The notes: generated by a model from the letters alone, not told the origin. 6,011 bases of DNA from an uncultured Collinsella sp. (GCA_902497025.1 CABVDJ010000050.1:1-6011), one strand, 5' to 3'. Shown: positions 1-6,011, counted from the first letter of the stretch. Program-made: numbers and translations.

Positions 1-157
1 CGCCTTGCCGTCTGCGGATTTTGGGACATGCGGCCCGCTTTTTCGACCCATCTGTCGGTACACTAAAAGCACTATGGGTACCCGCGAGCGACATATCGGC
101 CACGCGGCCGCCCGGACCGCGCCGGTTGCGGATCCCAGGGGCGGCAGGCTCTTCGCC
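1..157. other. Left-edge region upstream of the signalling operon
   Basis: No gene is supported here. The frame of the following sensor gene stays open to the left edge (TTG at 5, ATG at 74). However, the residues it would add are rich in Arg, Ala, Gly and Pro and look like translated leader rather than a protein domain, so this stretch is treated as non-coding. A GCGG/CCGC pair (14-17 and 35-38) followed by five T residues (39-43) could be the weak terminator of a gene outside the window, but the stem is only four base pairs with a 17-base loop. TACACT at 59-64 resembles a -10 element, but no good -35 is spaced correctly. The operon promoter is therefore probably in this stretch but is not located with confidence. 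Confidence 0.4.
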
Positions 158-1957
158 ATGCCGCGATTCCTTGTTGGCATAACGCATCGTGTATACCGCC
201 GCCGCGTCTTTTCTATCGCCGGTGTCACCACCGCGCTATTCCTTATACTTTTGGCAGTCTTGCCGGCGTTGTTCGCCTCCGATTTCAAGCTTTCCAACGC
301 CACGCCCGTCTACAGTGAGGTGTCCGAAGAGGTCATGGATGCGCTCGTCCATTCGAGCTCCCTCCCGCTGCTTGTCGCCGCAATTGCATTTTCGATCTGG
401 GGCGTGCTGGTCTATCTGCGTTGTTTGGACTATGTGTTGCGCCGCCGCCTTGTTGCCATCGCCGCCATTTGCGCCCTGTGGATGATCGAGGTCATTCTCA
501 AATATAAGTCGTTCACGCCGTTCTATGCCACCGTGCTGTGGTACCTGTACTACGTGCCCATGACGCTCATCCCGCTGATCTACCAGCTGTGCGGTCTGCG
601 CCTCGCGGGTTTGGAGCAGCATCGTATGGGGCGTCGGTACCGCACCGTTTTGTGGGTCATGGCTGTCCTGCTCATCGGCTTTGTGCTCACTAACGATGTT
701 CATCAGCAGGTCTTCCACTTCGATCGATCGAGTGAAACCTGGAGCAACGATTACACATACGGTTGGGGCTACGGTGCCGTTCTGGTGTGGACGGCCTTTA
801 ACTTCGTGGCCTTTTTTATCCTGGTGGGCCGGTCCTCGTCCTTCCGCATCCAACGTTTTTCGGGCACGGCGGCGCTCGTGCTGCTGGGCGGCGCATTCTT
901 TGCCATCTCATATGCTCTGCGCGTGCCCTGGGCATGGAGGCTCAACTTTTCGCTCGTCTATTGTGTCCTGTGCGTGGTAGCGATGGAAATCTGCCTCGAT
1001 TGCGGTGTCATTCCGTCGTACCACGATATCGCCGGCATTTTCGATACCCTGCCGCTCGACCTAAAGGTTATGACGCGCGACTTGCAGGAAGTCTATGCCA
1101 CGCCGGTGTCAAAGCCGATCCCAGAGGGCGTGCGCGAGGAGTTGCGGGTCCAGGAGCACGGGCGCGCCCATGCCTTTGCCGTGGCGTCCGATCCCGATGT
1201 AATGTATCGCGCCTTTCCGCTGCTGGGTGGATCGGCGCTGCTTGCCCAAGACGTGTCGGAGCTCAACGAGCTCAATCGCGAACTAGCGCATCGTCGCATG
1301 GAGCTGCAACGCCAAAACGAGCTGCTTGCCGCCGACTACGACCTTAAGACGCATTTGGCAGATCAAGAGGCCGAGACCTTGCTGGTCCAAGACGTGGACC
1401 GGGCGCTTGCCCGCGCACTCGAAGAGATGTACGACCTACTGAGCACGCTGCCGCCATTGACCGACGGGGCATCTTCGCACGAGCGTTACTGCATGCTGCA
1501 GCGTGCCAAGATGCTCGTCGCCTATTGCAAGCGCAAGGGATCGCTCACGTTGGCACAACACGGGGAGAGCGGTTTTGATCGCGACCGCATTCAGCTCGTT
1601 GCCAACGAGCTCGCAAGCGACCTGCGCACCATCGACGTCGATTGCGCCTCGATTATCGCCATACGGCGCCCGATGCACGCCAGTGCGGTAAGCGCGCTGT
1701 ACGACTGCGTGTATGACTTTGCGCTTTTTGCCTACACCACTACTCGACCGGCACTTATGTATCACTTGAGCGACCACGACTCGTGCAGCGTGGAGCTGCG
1801 TGCCACGCTCTTTTCCAATGACGAGAAGGATTTGTCGCAGACGCCCGCCGCGCGTAAGCTCGAGAGCGCGCTGCAAGGGCGTAACGTGGCGTACCGCCTT
1901 GAGGGCGAGCCCGGTCAGCTGCGCATGATCGTCTTGATGCCGCAGGCGGGTGAGTGA
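158..1957 (+). CDS. Polytopic membrane sensor with a degenerate (kinase-dead) histidine kinase-like C-terminus
   Basis: Read from ATG 158, this is a 599-residue membrane protein. One membrane segment (about 17-41) is followed by a short, probably external loop (42-68) and about seven more segments: 69-88, 98-115, 122-150, 162-178, 205-224, 236-256 and 262-280. The motifs YLYYVPM (129-135) and LTNDVHQQVF (177-186) are typical of the N-terminal 7TM sensor module of histidine kinases (HisKA_7TM type). A PAS-like stretch (about 294-366) and a coiled coil (366-425) follow. The last 170 residues occupy the place of the phosphoacceptor and ATPase domains, but I see no H box, no N box with its Asn, and no DxG or GxGxxG motif. 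I infer a ligand-binding partner or modulator of the intact kinase encoded two bases downstream, not an active kinase. Start choice: ATG 158 lies just before the first membrane segment, with a weak GGCAGG (143-148) upstream; ATG 74 and TTG 5 are alternatives. The ligand is unknown. Confidence 0.82.
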   Translation: MPRFLVGITHRVYRRRVFSIAGVTTALFLILLAVLPALFASDFKLSNATPVYSEVSEEVMDALVHSSSLPLLVAAIAFSIWGVLVYLRCLDYVLRRRLVAIAAICALWMIEVILKYKSFTPFYATVLWYLYYVPMTLIPLIYQLCGLRLAGLEQHRMGRRYRTVLWVMAVLLIGFVLTNDVHQQVFHFDRSSETWSNDYTYGWGYGAVLVWTAFNFVAFFILVGRSSSFRIQRFSGTAALVLLGGAFFAISYALRVPWAWRLNFSLVYCVLCVVAMEICLDCGVIPSYHDIAGIFDTLPLDLKVMTRDLQEVYATPVSKPIPEGVREELRVQEHGRAHAFAVASDPDVMYRAFPLLGGSALLAQDVSELNELNRELAHRRMELQRQNELLAADYDLKTHLADQEAETLLVQDVDRALARALEEMYDLLSTLPPLTDGASSHERYCMLQRAKMLVAYCKRKGSLTLAQHGESGFDRDRIQLVANELASDLRTIDVDCASIIAIRRPMHASAVSALYDCVYDFALFAYTTTRPALMYHLSDHDSCSVELRATLFSNDEKDLSQTPAARKLESALQGRNVAYRLEGEPGQLRMIVLMPQAGE

Positions 1958-1959
1958 CC

Positions 1960-3453
1960 ATGCAGATTCCGCTCATCCTTCCTCAGATTGTCGCGCTCGA
2001 TGTCGTCTTTGCCCTAGCGGCATGCCTGCAGACAATTCACGTTCCACTCATCGCGTCGCGTCGCACATCCTATAACCGCAAGGTGATTTGCGCTTACGAG
2101 GCGAGCCTTGTGGTTCACCTGATGGTTTCGGCGCTCATCTTGTTCGCGTCGTCTGGCTCGTATCTGATGGCGCCGCTTGACGTTTGCGCCAGGGCAATGG
2201 GCGGAGCGTTGTGGCTCAATGCCGCGATCTTTGCCTATGGTGTGATGCTTATGATGCACTATCGTTGCCCCGTCATGCTGGTCGAGCTGCTGCTTGTTGC
2301 CGCCGTTACACCGCCGGTGGTTTTTGCCATGGGCTCGGCGTGGACCGTTGTCCTAATCGCAGAAGGAGCATTCTTCCTATTCCGCTCCATCGCGGCGCTC
2401 TTGATGGACGTTCGCAACCGCCAGGAGGATATCACCGCGTTCTCGACGATCGAAACCATCAACGTGATTCCCGTGGGCATCCTGTACCTGGACCCGAGGG
2501 GCCGTCCGCTGCTCATGAACCGCTGCATGCGCAAAAACCTGGTGGAGCTTCATATGCCCACCGATCTACGCGACATGAGCAGCACATGGAACGACCTGCG
2601 CAAGCTCAGTATGCAGACGCCCGAAAGCAGCGCTAATCGCGCCCATATCGACCTTGACCGCTTTGGTAGGGATCGCGCCGTGGTCGAGATCTCTCCTTCC
2701 GAGATTCGTCTGTTCGTGCGTGACTCCGTTACGGTCTCGGGCCGTCCGTTCGAGCGCGTCGTTGGCCTGGACGTGACGGAATACGCACACGCCTACGACC
2801 GCCTGGCGCAAGCCAATCATCTGCTTGAGCTTGCGGGGCAAGAGCTCCAGGCCCAGATCGAAGAAGTCAAAAAGGTTGCCGACAATGCGGCCTATCTGCG
2901 CATGCGTTCCCGCGTGCACGATGTGATCGGCCAGCGCCTGTCCATCCTCCATCGCTATTTGGAGGAGGGGCGCCTGGACGACGAGTCGATTGAGCAGATC
3001 GATCCGTTGCTGCGCTCAATCTCCGACGACTTGCGCAGCGGCGGCGACAGCGAGCCGGCAGAGCAGCTTGGCGATATCATTCATGCCTTTGGCCTGGTGA
3101 GCGTGCAGATTGATGTAGAGGGGGCGCTGCCTGAGGACGCGCGTGTTGCGGCGGCCTTTTTGCAGATTATCCGCGAGGCCTCGACCAACGCCACCAAGCA
3201 TGCGCAGGCGCATCGGGTCCACGTGCGCCTGTGGCAGGAGGGGGCAGATGCTGGCGCCGTCGCGCGCATGACGATTTCTAACGACGGGTCCCCGGCCCCC
3301 GTATCGTATCGCGAGGGAACGGGTATCCCTGGTATGAGGCGTGTCGCACAAGATTTGGGCGGCAGCCTGGAGGTCCACGCCGCCCCGCCCTTTACGCTTG
3401 AGGTGTCCATCCCGCTGGGCTCCAACGCCACGGTCCAAAGGAGAAGCTCATGA
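1960..3453 (+). CDS. Membrane sensor histidine kinase (HisKA_3/HATPase type), partner of the LuxR-type regulator
   Basis: This 497-residue protein has about five membrane segments in its first 150 residues (roughly 7-30, 46-63, 80-100, 103-123 and 127-149). A PAS-like domain (about 165-272, with VGILYLDPRGRPLLMNR) and a coiled coil (280-312) follow. The kinase core is complete. The H box RVHDVIGQRLSIL carries the likely phosphoacceptor His320, the N box REASTNATKHA has Asn410, the DxG-type motif is SNDGS (440-444), and the glycine lid is GTGIPGMRRVAQDLGG (453-468). This pattern fits the NarX/DesK-like kinases that pair with LuxR-type regulators. It should autophosphorylate at His320 and transfer phosphate to the regulator encoded next. 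ATG 1960 is preferred, two bases after the previous stop, with the purine-rich AGGCGGGTGAG just upstream; GTG 1954, overlapping the previous stop, would add two residues. The overlap with the regulator gene indicates translational coupling. The signal sensed cannot be deduced. Confidence 0.92.
   Translation: MQIPLILPQIVALDVVFALAACLQTIHVPLIASRRTSYNRKVICAYEASLVVHLMVSALILFASSGSYLMAPLDVCARAMGGALWLNAAIFAYGVMLMMHYRCPVMLVELLLVAAVTPPVVFAMGSAWTVVLIAEGAFFLFRSIAALLMDVRNRQEDITAFSTIETINVIPVGILYLDPRGRPLLMNRCMRKNLVELHMPTDLRDMSSTWNDLRKLSMQTPESSANRAHIDLDRFGRDRAVVEISPSEIRLFVRDSVTVSGRPFERVVGLDVTEYAHAYDRLAQANHLLELAGQELQAQIEEVKKVADNAAYLRMRSRVHDVIGQRLSILHRYLEEGRLDDESIEQIDPLLRSISDDLRSGGDSEPAEQLGDIIHAFGLVSVQIDVEGALPEDARVAAAFLQIIREASTNATKHAQAHRVHVRLWQEGADAGAVARMTISNDGSPAPVSYREGTGIPGMRRVAQDLGGSLEVHAAPPFTLEVSIPLGSNATVQRRSS
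3437..3443 (+). promoter_or_regulatory. Ribosome binding site of the response regulator gene
   Basis: AAAGGAG lies six bases before ATG 3450, inside the last codons of the kinase gene. It fixes the regulator start at 3450, and with the ATGA stop-start overlap it suggests that ribosomes finishing the kinase feed the regulator. Confidence 0.85.
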
Positions 3454-4070
3454 TTCGCGTCCTTATAGTCGAAGACCAGGCCATCCTGCGCGAGAGCCTG
3501 GCACGCTCCGTTGGCGACCAGCCCGATATGACCGTTGTTTCCTCGATCGCCGATGCCTCCGAGGCCTTAGGTGTCGCGCTCAGGGAGCGCCCGGACATGA
3601 TACTGATGGACGTCTGCACCGAGCATGATTCCAACGGCATCGTGGCGGCGGCGCGCATCAAGGAGCAACTGCCCGAGTGCCGCATCATTATCATGACCGG
3701 CATGCCCGAGATCACCTTTGTCGATCAGGCGCGCGAGGCGGGCGTCGATAGCTTTGTGTACAAGAACGTCGGTATCGACGAGCTGTTCGCCGTGATGCGC
3801 TCCACGCTGGCGGGCTATTGCACGTTTCCCAAGCCGCCCGAGAGCATTTTTTCGGGCACGGCAGCTCTCGACGATGTCGAGCTATCGATTTTGCGCCTTG
3901 CCTGCGAGGGCAAAAGCCGCCGCGAGATCGCGGCCGAGCTGTTTATGAGCGAGGGCACCATCAAGCGTCGCATCTCGGAGATCCTGAGCAAGACCGGCTA
4001 CGACAACATCATGCGCCTGGCCGTGCATGCGGTGACCGAGGGCAGCATCGTTCCCAACATGGAGCGCTAA
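3450..4070 (+). CDS. LuxR/NarL-family response regulator
   Basis: This 206-residue protein, a usual size for the family, has an N-terminal receiver domain (1-120) and a C-terminal LuxR-type helix-turn-helix (about 138-197). The receiver shows the acidic pair Glu8-Asp9, phosphoacceptor Asp54 (ILMDV), Thr83 (IIIMTG) and Lys105 (VYKN), so it should be phosphorylatable. The loop after Asp54 reads DVCTEHDSNG, without the usual MPxxxG. This recalls a subset of LuxR-type regulators I remember from Firmicutes and related anaerobes. The DNA-binding part contains EGKSRREIAAELFMSEGTIK and RRISEILSKTGY, which match the scaffold and recognition helices. As last gene of the operon it should be activated by the adjacent kinase and act as a cytoplasmic transcription factor. 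Its targets are not visible; autoregulation is common for such systems but no operator was found. The start at 3450 is secured by a strong AAAGGAG. Confidence 0.95.
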   Translation: MIRVLIVEDQAILRESLARSVGDQPDMTVVSSIADASEALGVALRERPDMILMDVCTEHDSNGIVAAARIKEQLPECRIIIMTGMPEITFVDQAREAGVDSFVYKNVGIDELFAVMRSTLAGYCTFPKPPESIFSGTAALDDVELSILRLACEGKSRREIAAELFMSEGTIKRRISEILSKTGYDNIMRLAVHAVTEGSIVPNMER

Positions 4071-4098
4071 CGCTCGTTGCGTATCGGCATAAAAACGA

Positions 4099-4129
4099 CG
4101 GGGCCGCAGGATCAACTCCTGCGGCCCCG
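4099..4129 (-). terminator. Rho-independent terminator between convergent transcription units
   Basis: A 13-base-pair perfect stem pairs CGGGGCCGCAGGA (4099-4111) with TCCTGCGGCCCCG (4117-4129) around a five-base loop. On the - strand the stem is followed after three bases by five T residues (complement of AAAAA at 4091-4095), a good intrinsic terminator for the lipoprotein unit. On the + strand no T tract follows, so the hairpin may only partly stop transcription of the signalling operon, which ends 28 bases earlier. Confidence 0.85.
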
Positions 4130-4179
4130 CCTGGTGTGCGCGGATATGTCCGCCAATCCGCGGCTGTCGGTGTCTGTCG

Positions 4180-5022
4180 CTACGCGATGGTCGCGGTGTA
4201 GGAAGCGACGTCCTCGTAGGAATCGGTCAGGTAGGCGTCGATGCCGATGGTCGTGTTGACCAGGTCGTCAAGGCTGTCAAGCTCGCCGCTCGAGAACGTG
4301 AACTCCTCGGTGGCGTTGGTGCCGGGCATCAGGTGAGCCGAGAACCAGGGTTCCTTCATGGTGCCGTTGACGTTGGTCTTGCCGGAAGGAGCGTAGAAGG
4401 TCAGGTCCTTGTCGCTCTTGTTGGTGATGTTGACGACAAAGCCGATATCGCCCCAGTCGTCCTTGAACTTCTCGGTGATGGTGATGGTGTACAGATCGTC
4501 ATCGGCGACGGTGACGGCGGGGGAGATTTCGACGTTCTGGACATCGTCGTCTTCGACGGCCTCATCGATCTCTTCTTCCTTCTCGGCCGCCTCGCGATCC
4601 TTCTTCACCGTGCCGGACAGGTCCTTGTCGGACTTGGTAAAGACAAGATTTCCGTCATCTTCTTCGAGGATGAGTTTGCCGTCCTTGAGCTTCATGTCAT
4701 ACGACTCGTCTTCGGCGGTGAGGGTTACGGTGGTGGCGTCCTTTGCCTCCCATTTAAGGTCGACGACTTCAAGGAACAGGTCGAGGGCACCTGTACCGTC
4801 CTCATCGAGAATCAGGACGCAGTGGACACCCCAATCCTCGAGCATCTTCATGTACTCATCGGTTAGCTCTTCGCCATCCACGGTTCCACCCGAGAGTTCC
4901 CAGCTGCCGACGAAGTTGGCCTTGGGGTCTTTGCCGCCGCCGCTGCAGCCCGTCAGGGCAAAGGCGAGCGCCAGGACGCATGTCAGAAATGCGAGTGCGG
5001 ACTTTTTGAACGTTGTCTTCAT
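4180..5022 (-). CDS. Putative lipoprotein with lipocalin-like and C-terminal beta-sandwich-like domains
   Basis: This 280-residue protein begins with a classical lipoprotein signal: MKTTFKKSAL, a hydrophobic stretch (9-22) and the lipobox LTGC, giving lipidated Cys26 followed by a Ser/Gly linker. It should be anchored on the outer face of the cytoplasmic membrane. Residues 35-130 start with FVGSWELSGGTVDGEEL and contain LDEDGTGALDLF and KLKDGKLILEEDDG, a beta-rich pattern like the lipocalin-like domains in many Firmicutes and Coriobacteria lipoproteins. A charged, acidic low-complexity linker (about 139-164) follows. The C-terminal domain (170-280) has alternating strands (YTITITEKFKDDW, FVVNITNKSDKDLTFYA, VNGTMKEPWFSAHLMPG) and resembles an extracellular Ig-like or DUF4352-like fold, but I cannot name the family with certainty. 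No catalytic residues are evident; a binding or structural envelope role is inferred. The start is secured by AAAGGAGGA. It lies 81 bases downstream of the zinc-ribbon SPFH gene on the same strand, so cotranscription is plausible. Confidence 0.88.
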   Translation of the reverse strand: MKTTFKKSALAFLTCVLALAFALTGCSGGGKDPKANFVGSWELSGGTVDGEELTDEYMKMLEDWGVHCVLILDEDGTGALDLFLEVVDLKWEAKDATTVTLTAEDESYDMKLKDGKLILEEDDGNLVFTKSDKDLSGTVKKDREAAEKEEEIDEAVEDDDVQNVEISPAVTVADDDLYTITITEKFKDDWGDIGFVVNITNKSDKDLTFYAPSGKTNVNGTMKEPWFSAHLMPGTNATEEFTFSSGELDSLDDLVNTTIGIDAYLTDSYEDVASYTATIA

Positions 5023-5026
5023 GGTG

Positions 5027-5035
5027 TCCTCCTTT
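5027..5035 (-). promoter_or_regulatory. Ribosome binding site of the lipoprotein gene
   Basis: On the - strand AAAGGAGGA ends four bases before the ATG at 5022. This near-perfect anti-SD match fixes the start and suggests strong translation. Confidence 0.88.
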
Positions 5036-5061
5036 ATCGAACGAAACCCATAGAAGCAAAT

Positions 5062-5084
5062 GCGGGGGTGGCGGACCTCCCCGC
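5062..5084 (-). other. GC-rich hairpin between the SPFH and lipoprotein genes
   Basis: GCGGGG (5062-5067) pairs with CCCCGC (5079-5084). A G-T wobble, a one-base bulge and a further GG/CC pairing close a CGGA loop. On the - strand it is followed by ATTTGCTTC, a poor T tract, so it is at most a weak terminator or attenuator. It begins 20 bases after the SPFH stop codon and could instead stabilise the mRNA 3' end. No convincing -35/-10 pair for an independent lipoprotein promoter was seen in the 81-base gap. Confidence 0.4.
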
Positions 5085-5103
5085 CAATTACCGGATAGAG
5101 GGG

Positions 5104-6011
5104 CTAGGGCCTGGGCGTTCCGCAGTTGCTGCAGAACTTGCCGCCGTTTTCGCTGCCGCAGTTGGGGCAGAACCACTTGGCCGGTGCCGGGGCGGGTGCG
5201 GGACTACCGCACTCGGAGCAGAACTTGCCGGTGTTGGTGGCGCCGCAGCTGCAGGTCCACGTGCCGGCCGCAGGTGCGGCGACAGGAGCCGGGGCGGGTG
5301 CCGGAGCCGGCTGCGGGGCAGCCTGCTGCTGTGCCTGACCGGCGGCGAACAGCTGGCTAGCGTTCATGCCGCCCATGCCACCTGCCATGCCCATGCCCAT
5401 AAAGCCTGCCATCGCGCCGTTGGGGTTGGCGGCTGCCGCGCGCATCGCATCGCTCTGGGCGCTGGCGATGTTGGCTGCCGCCATGGTGGGATCGCGCATG
5501 ACCGCGGCTTTCTGCAGGTCCTTGATCATCTGCTCGTCTTCTTGCGAGGCGGCGATGGAGTTGACGCCAAAGCTTACGATCTCAACGCCGCGCAGGTCAC
5601 GCCAGTCGGCAGAGAGGACCTCGTTGAGCGCGCGGGCGAGCTCGGTGGTGTGGCCGGGGATGGCGCTGTAGCGGATGCCCATCTCCGAGATCTTGGCAAA
5701 GGCGGGCTGCAGGGCGGTGAGCAGCTCGGACTTAAGCTGGCTGTCGATCTTGTCGCGCGTATAGCTATCGGTCACGTTGCCGCACACATTGGTGTAGAAC
5801 AGCAGCGGGTTGGTGATACGGTACGAATACTCGCCGTTGCAGCGAACGGAGATGTCGACATCCAGACCGATATTGTTGTCGACTACGCGGAAGGGCACGG
5901 GAGAGGCGGTGCCGTACTTGTTGCCGATGATCTCCTTGGTGTTGATGAAGTAGACGGATCGCGTGCCGAATGTTGGTGTAAGGGGCCGCTTCCCTGGCCG
6001 TAGAAAGCAGG
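5104..6011 (-). CDS. SPFH/band-7 (YdjI-like) protein with tandem C-terminal zinc ribbons, 5' end outside the window
   Basis: The last 301 residues are visible and the frame is open to the right edge; GTG 5898 is internal, not the start. Sequence on both sides of it is family-like: VYFINTKEIIGNKYGT (visible 19-34), then PFRVVDNNIGLDVDI and NGEYSYRITNPLLFYTNVCG. These match the SPFH-domain proteins of the YdjI / 'virion core protein' type (Band_7_1), which form membrane-associated oligomers. The SPFH core runs to about visible 150 (RGVEIVSFGVNSIAASQEDE), followed by a helical Ala-rich tail, a Gly/Met-rich segment (196-216), a Pro/Ala linker (231-249) and two zinc ribbons separated by PAPAPAPA. 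Ribbon 1 ligands are Cys253, 255, 264 and 267 (CxC then CxxC); ribbon 2 ligands are Cys281, 284, 293 and 296 (CxxC twice). The role is inferred: membrane-domain organisation or envelope-stress response, as for YdjI with PspA in Bacillus. The first 17 or so visible residues look unlike the family, so a frameshift near 5983-5990 is possible. Confidence 0.85.
   Translation of the reverse strand, partial: CFLRPGKRPLTPTFGTRSVYFINTKEIIGNKYGTASPVPFRVVDNNIGLDVDISVRCNGEYSYRITNPLLFYTNVCGNVTDSYTRDKIDSQLKSELLTALQPAFAKISEMGIRYSAIPGHTTELARALNEVLSADWRDLRGVEIVSFGVNSIAASQEDEQMIKDLQKAAVMRDPTMAAANIASAQSDAMRAAAANPNGAMAGFMGMGMAGGMGGMNASQLFAAGQAQQQAAPQPAPAPAPAPVAAPAAGTWTCSCGATNTGKFCSECGSPAPAPAPAKWFCPNCGSENGGKFCSNCGTPRP
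5186..5301. repeat. 14-base direct repeat encoding the two Pro/Ala linkers
   Basis: GCCGGGGCGGGTGC occurs at 5186-5199 and again at 5288-5301. On the - strand both copies encode Pro-Ala dipeptide repeats that precede the two zinc ribbons. It is low-complexity coding sequence, consistent with duplication of a linker-plus-ribbon unit, and not a mobile-element repeat. Confidence 0.6.

Noticed and set aside
14..43. Candidate terminator of an upstream gene at the left edge
   Set aside because: The stem is only four base pairs with a 17-base loop. The T run is suggestive but too weak to call without seeing the gene it would serve.
236..853. - strand open frame of 205 codons opposite the first sensor
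   Set aside because: Its composition is hydrophilic and rich in His, Gln, Gly and Arg, as expected for the complement of membrane-segment codons; there is no domain or credible ribosome binding site.
3016..3438. Antisense frames under the kinase ATPase domain
   Set aside because: The + strand carries intact kinase motifs; the antisense frames are a by-product of high GC with few stop codons.
4409..5053. + strand open frame of 214 codons opposite the lipoprotein gene
   Set aside because: It is a Ser-rich mirror of the acidic lipoprotein codons. The - strand frame has a signal peptide, a lipobox and a perfect ribosome binding site.
5186..5301. Short direct repeats as a possible mobile-element or CRISPR signature
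   Set aside because: There are only two 14-base copies, both coding Pro/Ala repeats in one protein, with no regular spacers or transposase.
5104..5898. SPFH gene starting at GTG 5898
   Set aside because: Family-conserved sequence (VYFINTKEIIGNKYGT) continues in frame upstream of this codon, so it is internal and the true start lies outside the window.
5068..6003. Long + strand open frame of 311 codons opposite the SPFH gene
   Set aside because: It is antisense to a gene with clear SPFH and zinc-ribbon motifs. Its Gly/Ala/Val/Arg-rich content is expected from the complement of GC-rich codons, and it has no recognisable domain.

Overview
The window looks like a stretch of a GC-rich Gram-positive chromosome. 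The strong GC preference at third codon positions, the purine-rich AAAGGAG-type ribosome binding sites, the LuxR-type two-component system with multi-membrane-span sensors, and the combination of a lipocalin-like lipoprotein with a zinc-ribbon SPFH protein all suggest an actinobacterial gut anaerobe of the Coriobacteriia, possibly Collinsella. That placement is inferred from general resemblance and was not tested by a search.

Layout. The left two thirds (about 158-4070, + strand) is a compact three-gene signalling operon. It encodes a polytopic membrane sensor whose C-terminal half resembles a histidine kinase but has no recognisable H, N or G boxes. Two bases later comes a second membrane sensor that is an intact HisKA_3-type histidine kinase. 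A LuxR/NarL-type response regulator follows, overlapping the kinase by four bases (ATGA). A strong GC-rich hairpin at 4099-4129 separates this operon from two genes on the - strand.

The right third (- strand, read from right to left) starts with an SPFH/band-7 protein of the YdjI-like type carrying two C-terminal zinc ribbons; its 5' end lies beyond the window. After an 81-base gap with a small hairpin comes a lipoprotein with an N-terminal lipocalin-like domain and a C-terminal beta-sandwich-like domain.

How the genes may work together. The operon reads as a membrane signal-to-transcription relay in which a catalytically dead sensor may modulate or dimerise with the active kinase, which then phosphorylates Asp54 of the regulator. 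The SPFH protein and lipoprotein suggest membrane or envelope maintenance, by analogy with YdjI-type proteins that act with PspA in Bacillus. Nothing in the sequence shows that the regulator controls the convergent pair. I found no RNA genes, mobile elements, CRISPR arrays or attachment sites. The most interesting item is the kinase-dead/kinase-active sensor pair. A possible frameshift at the extreme right edge also deserves checking.
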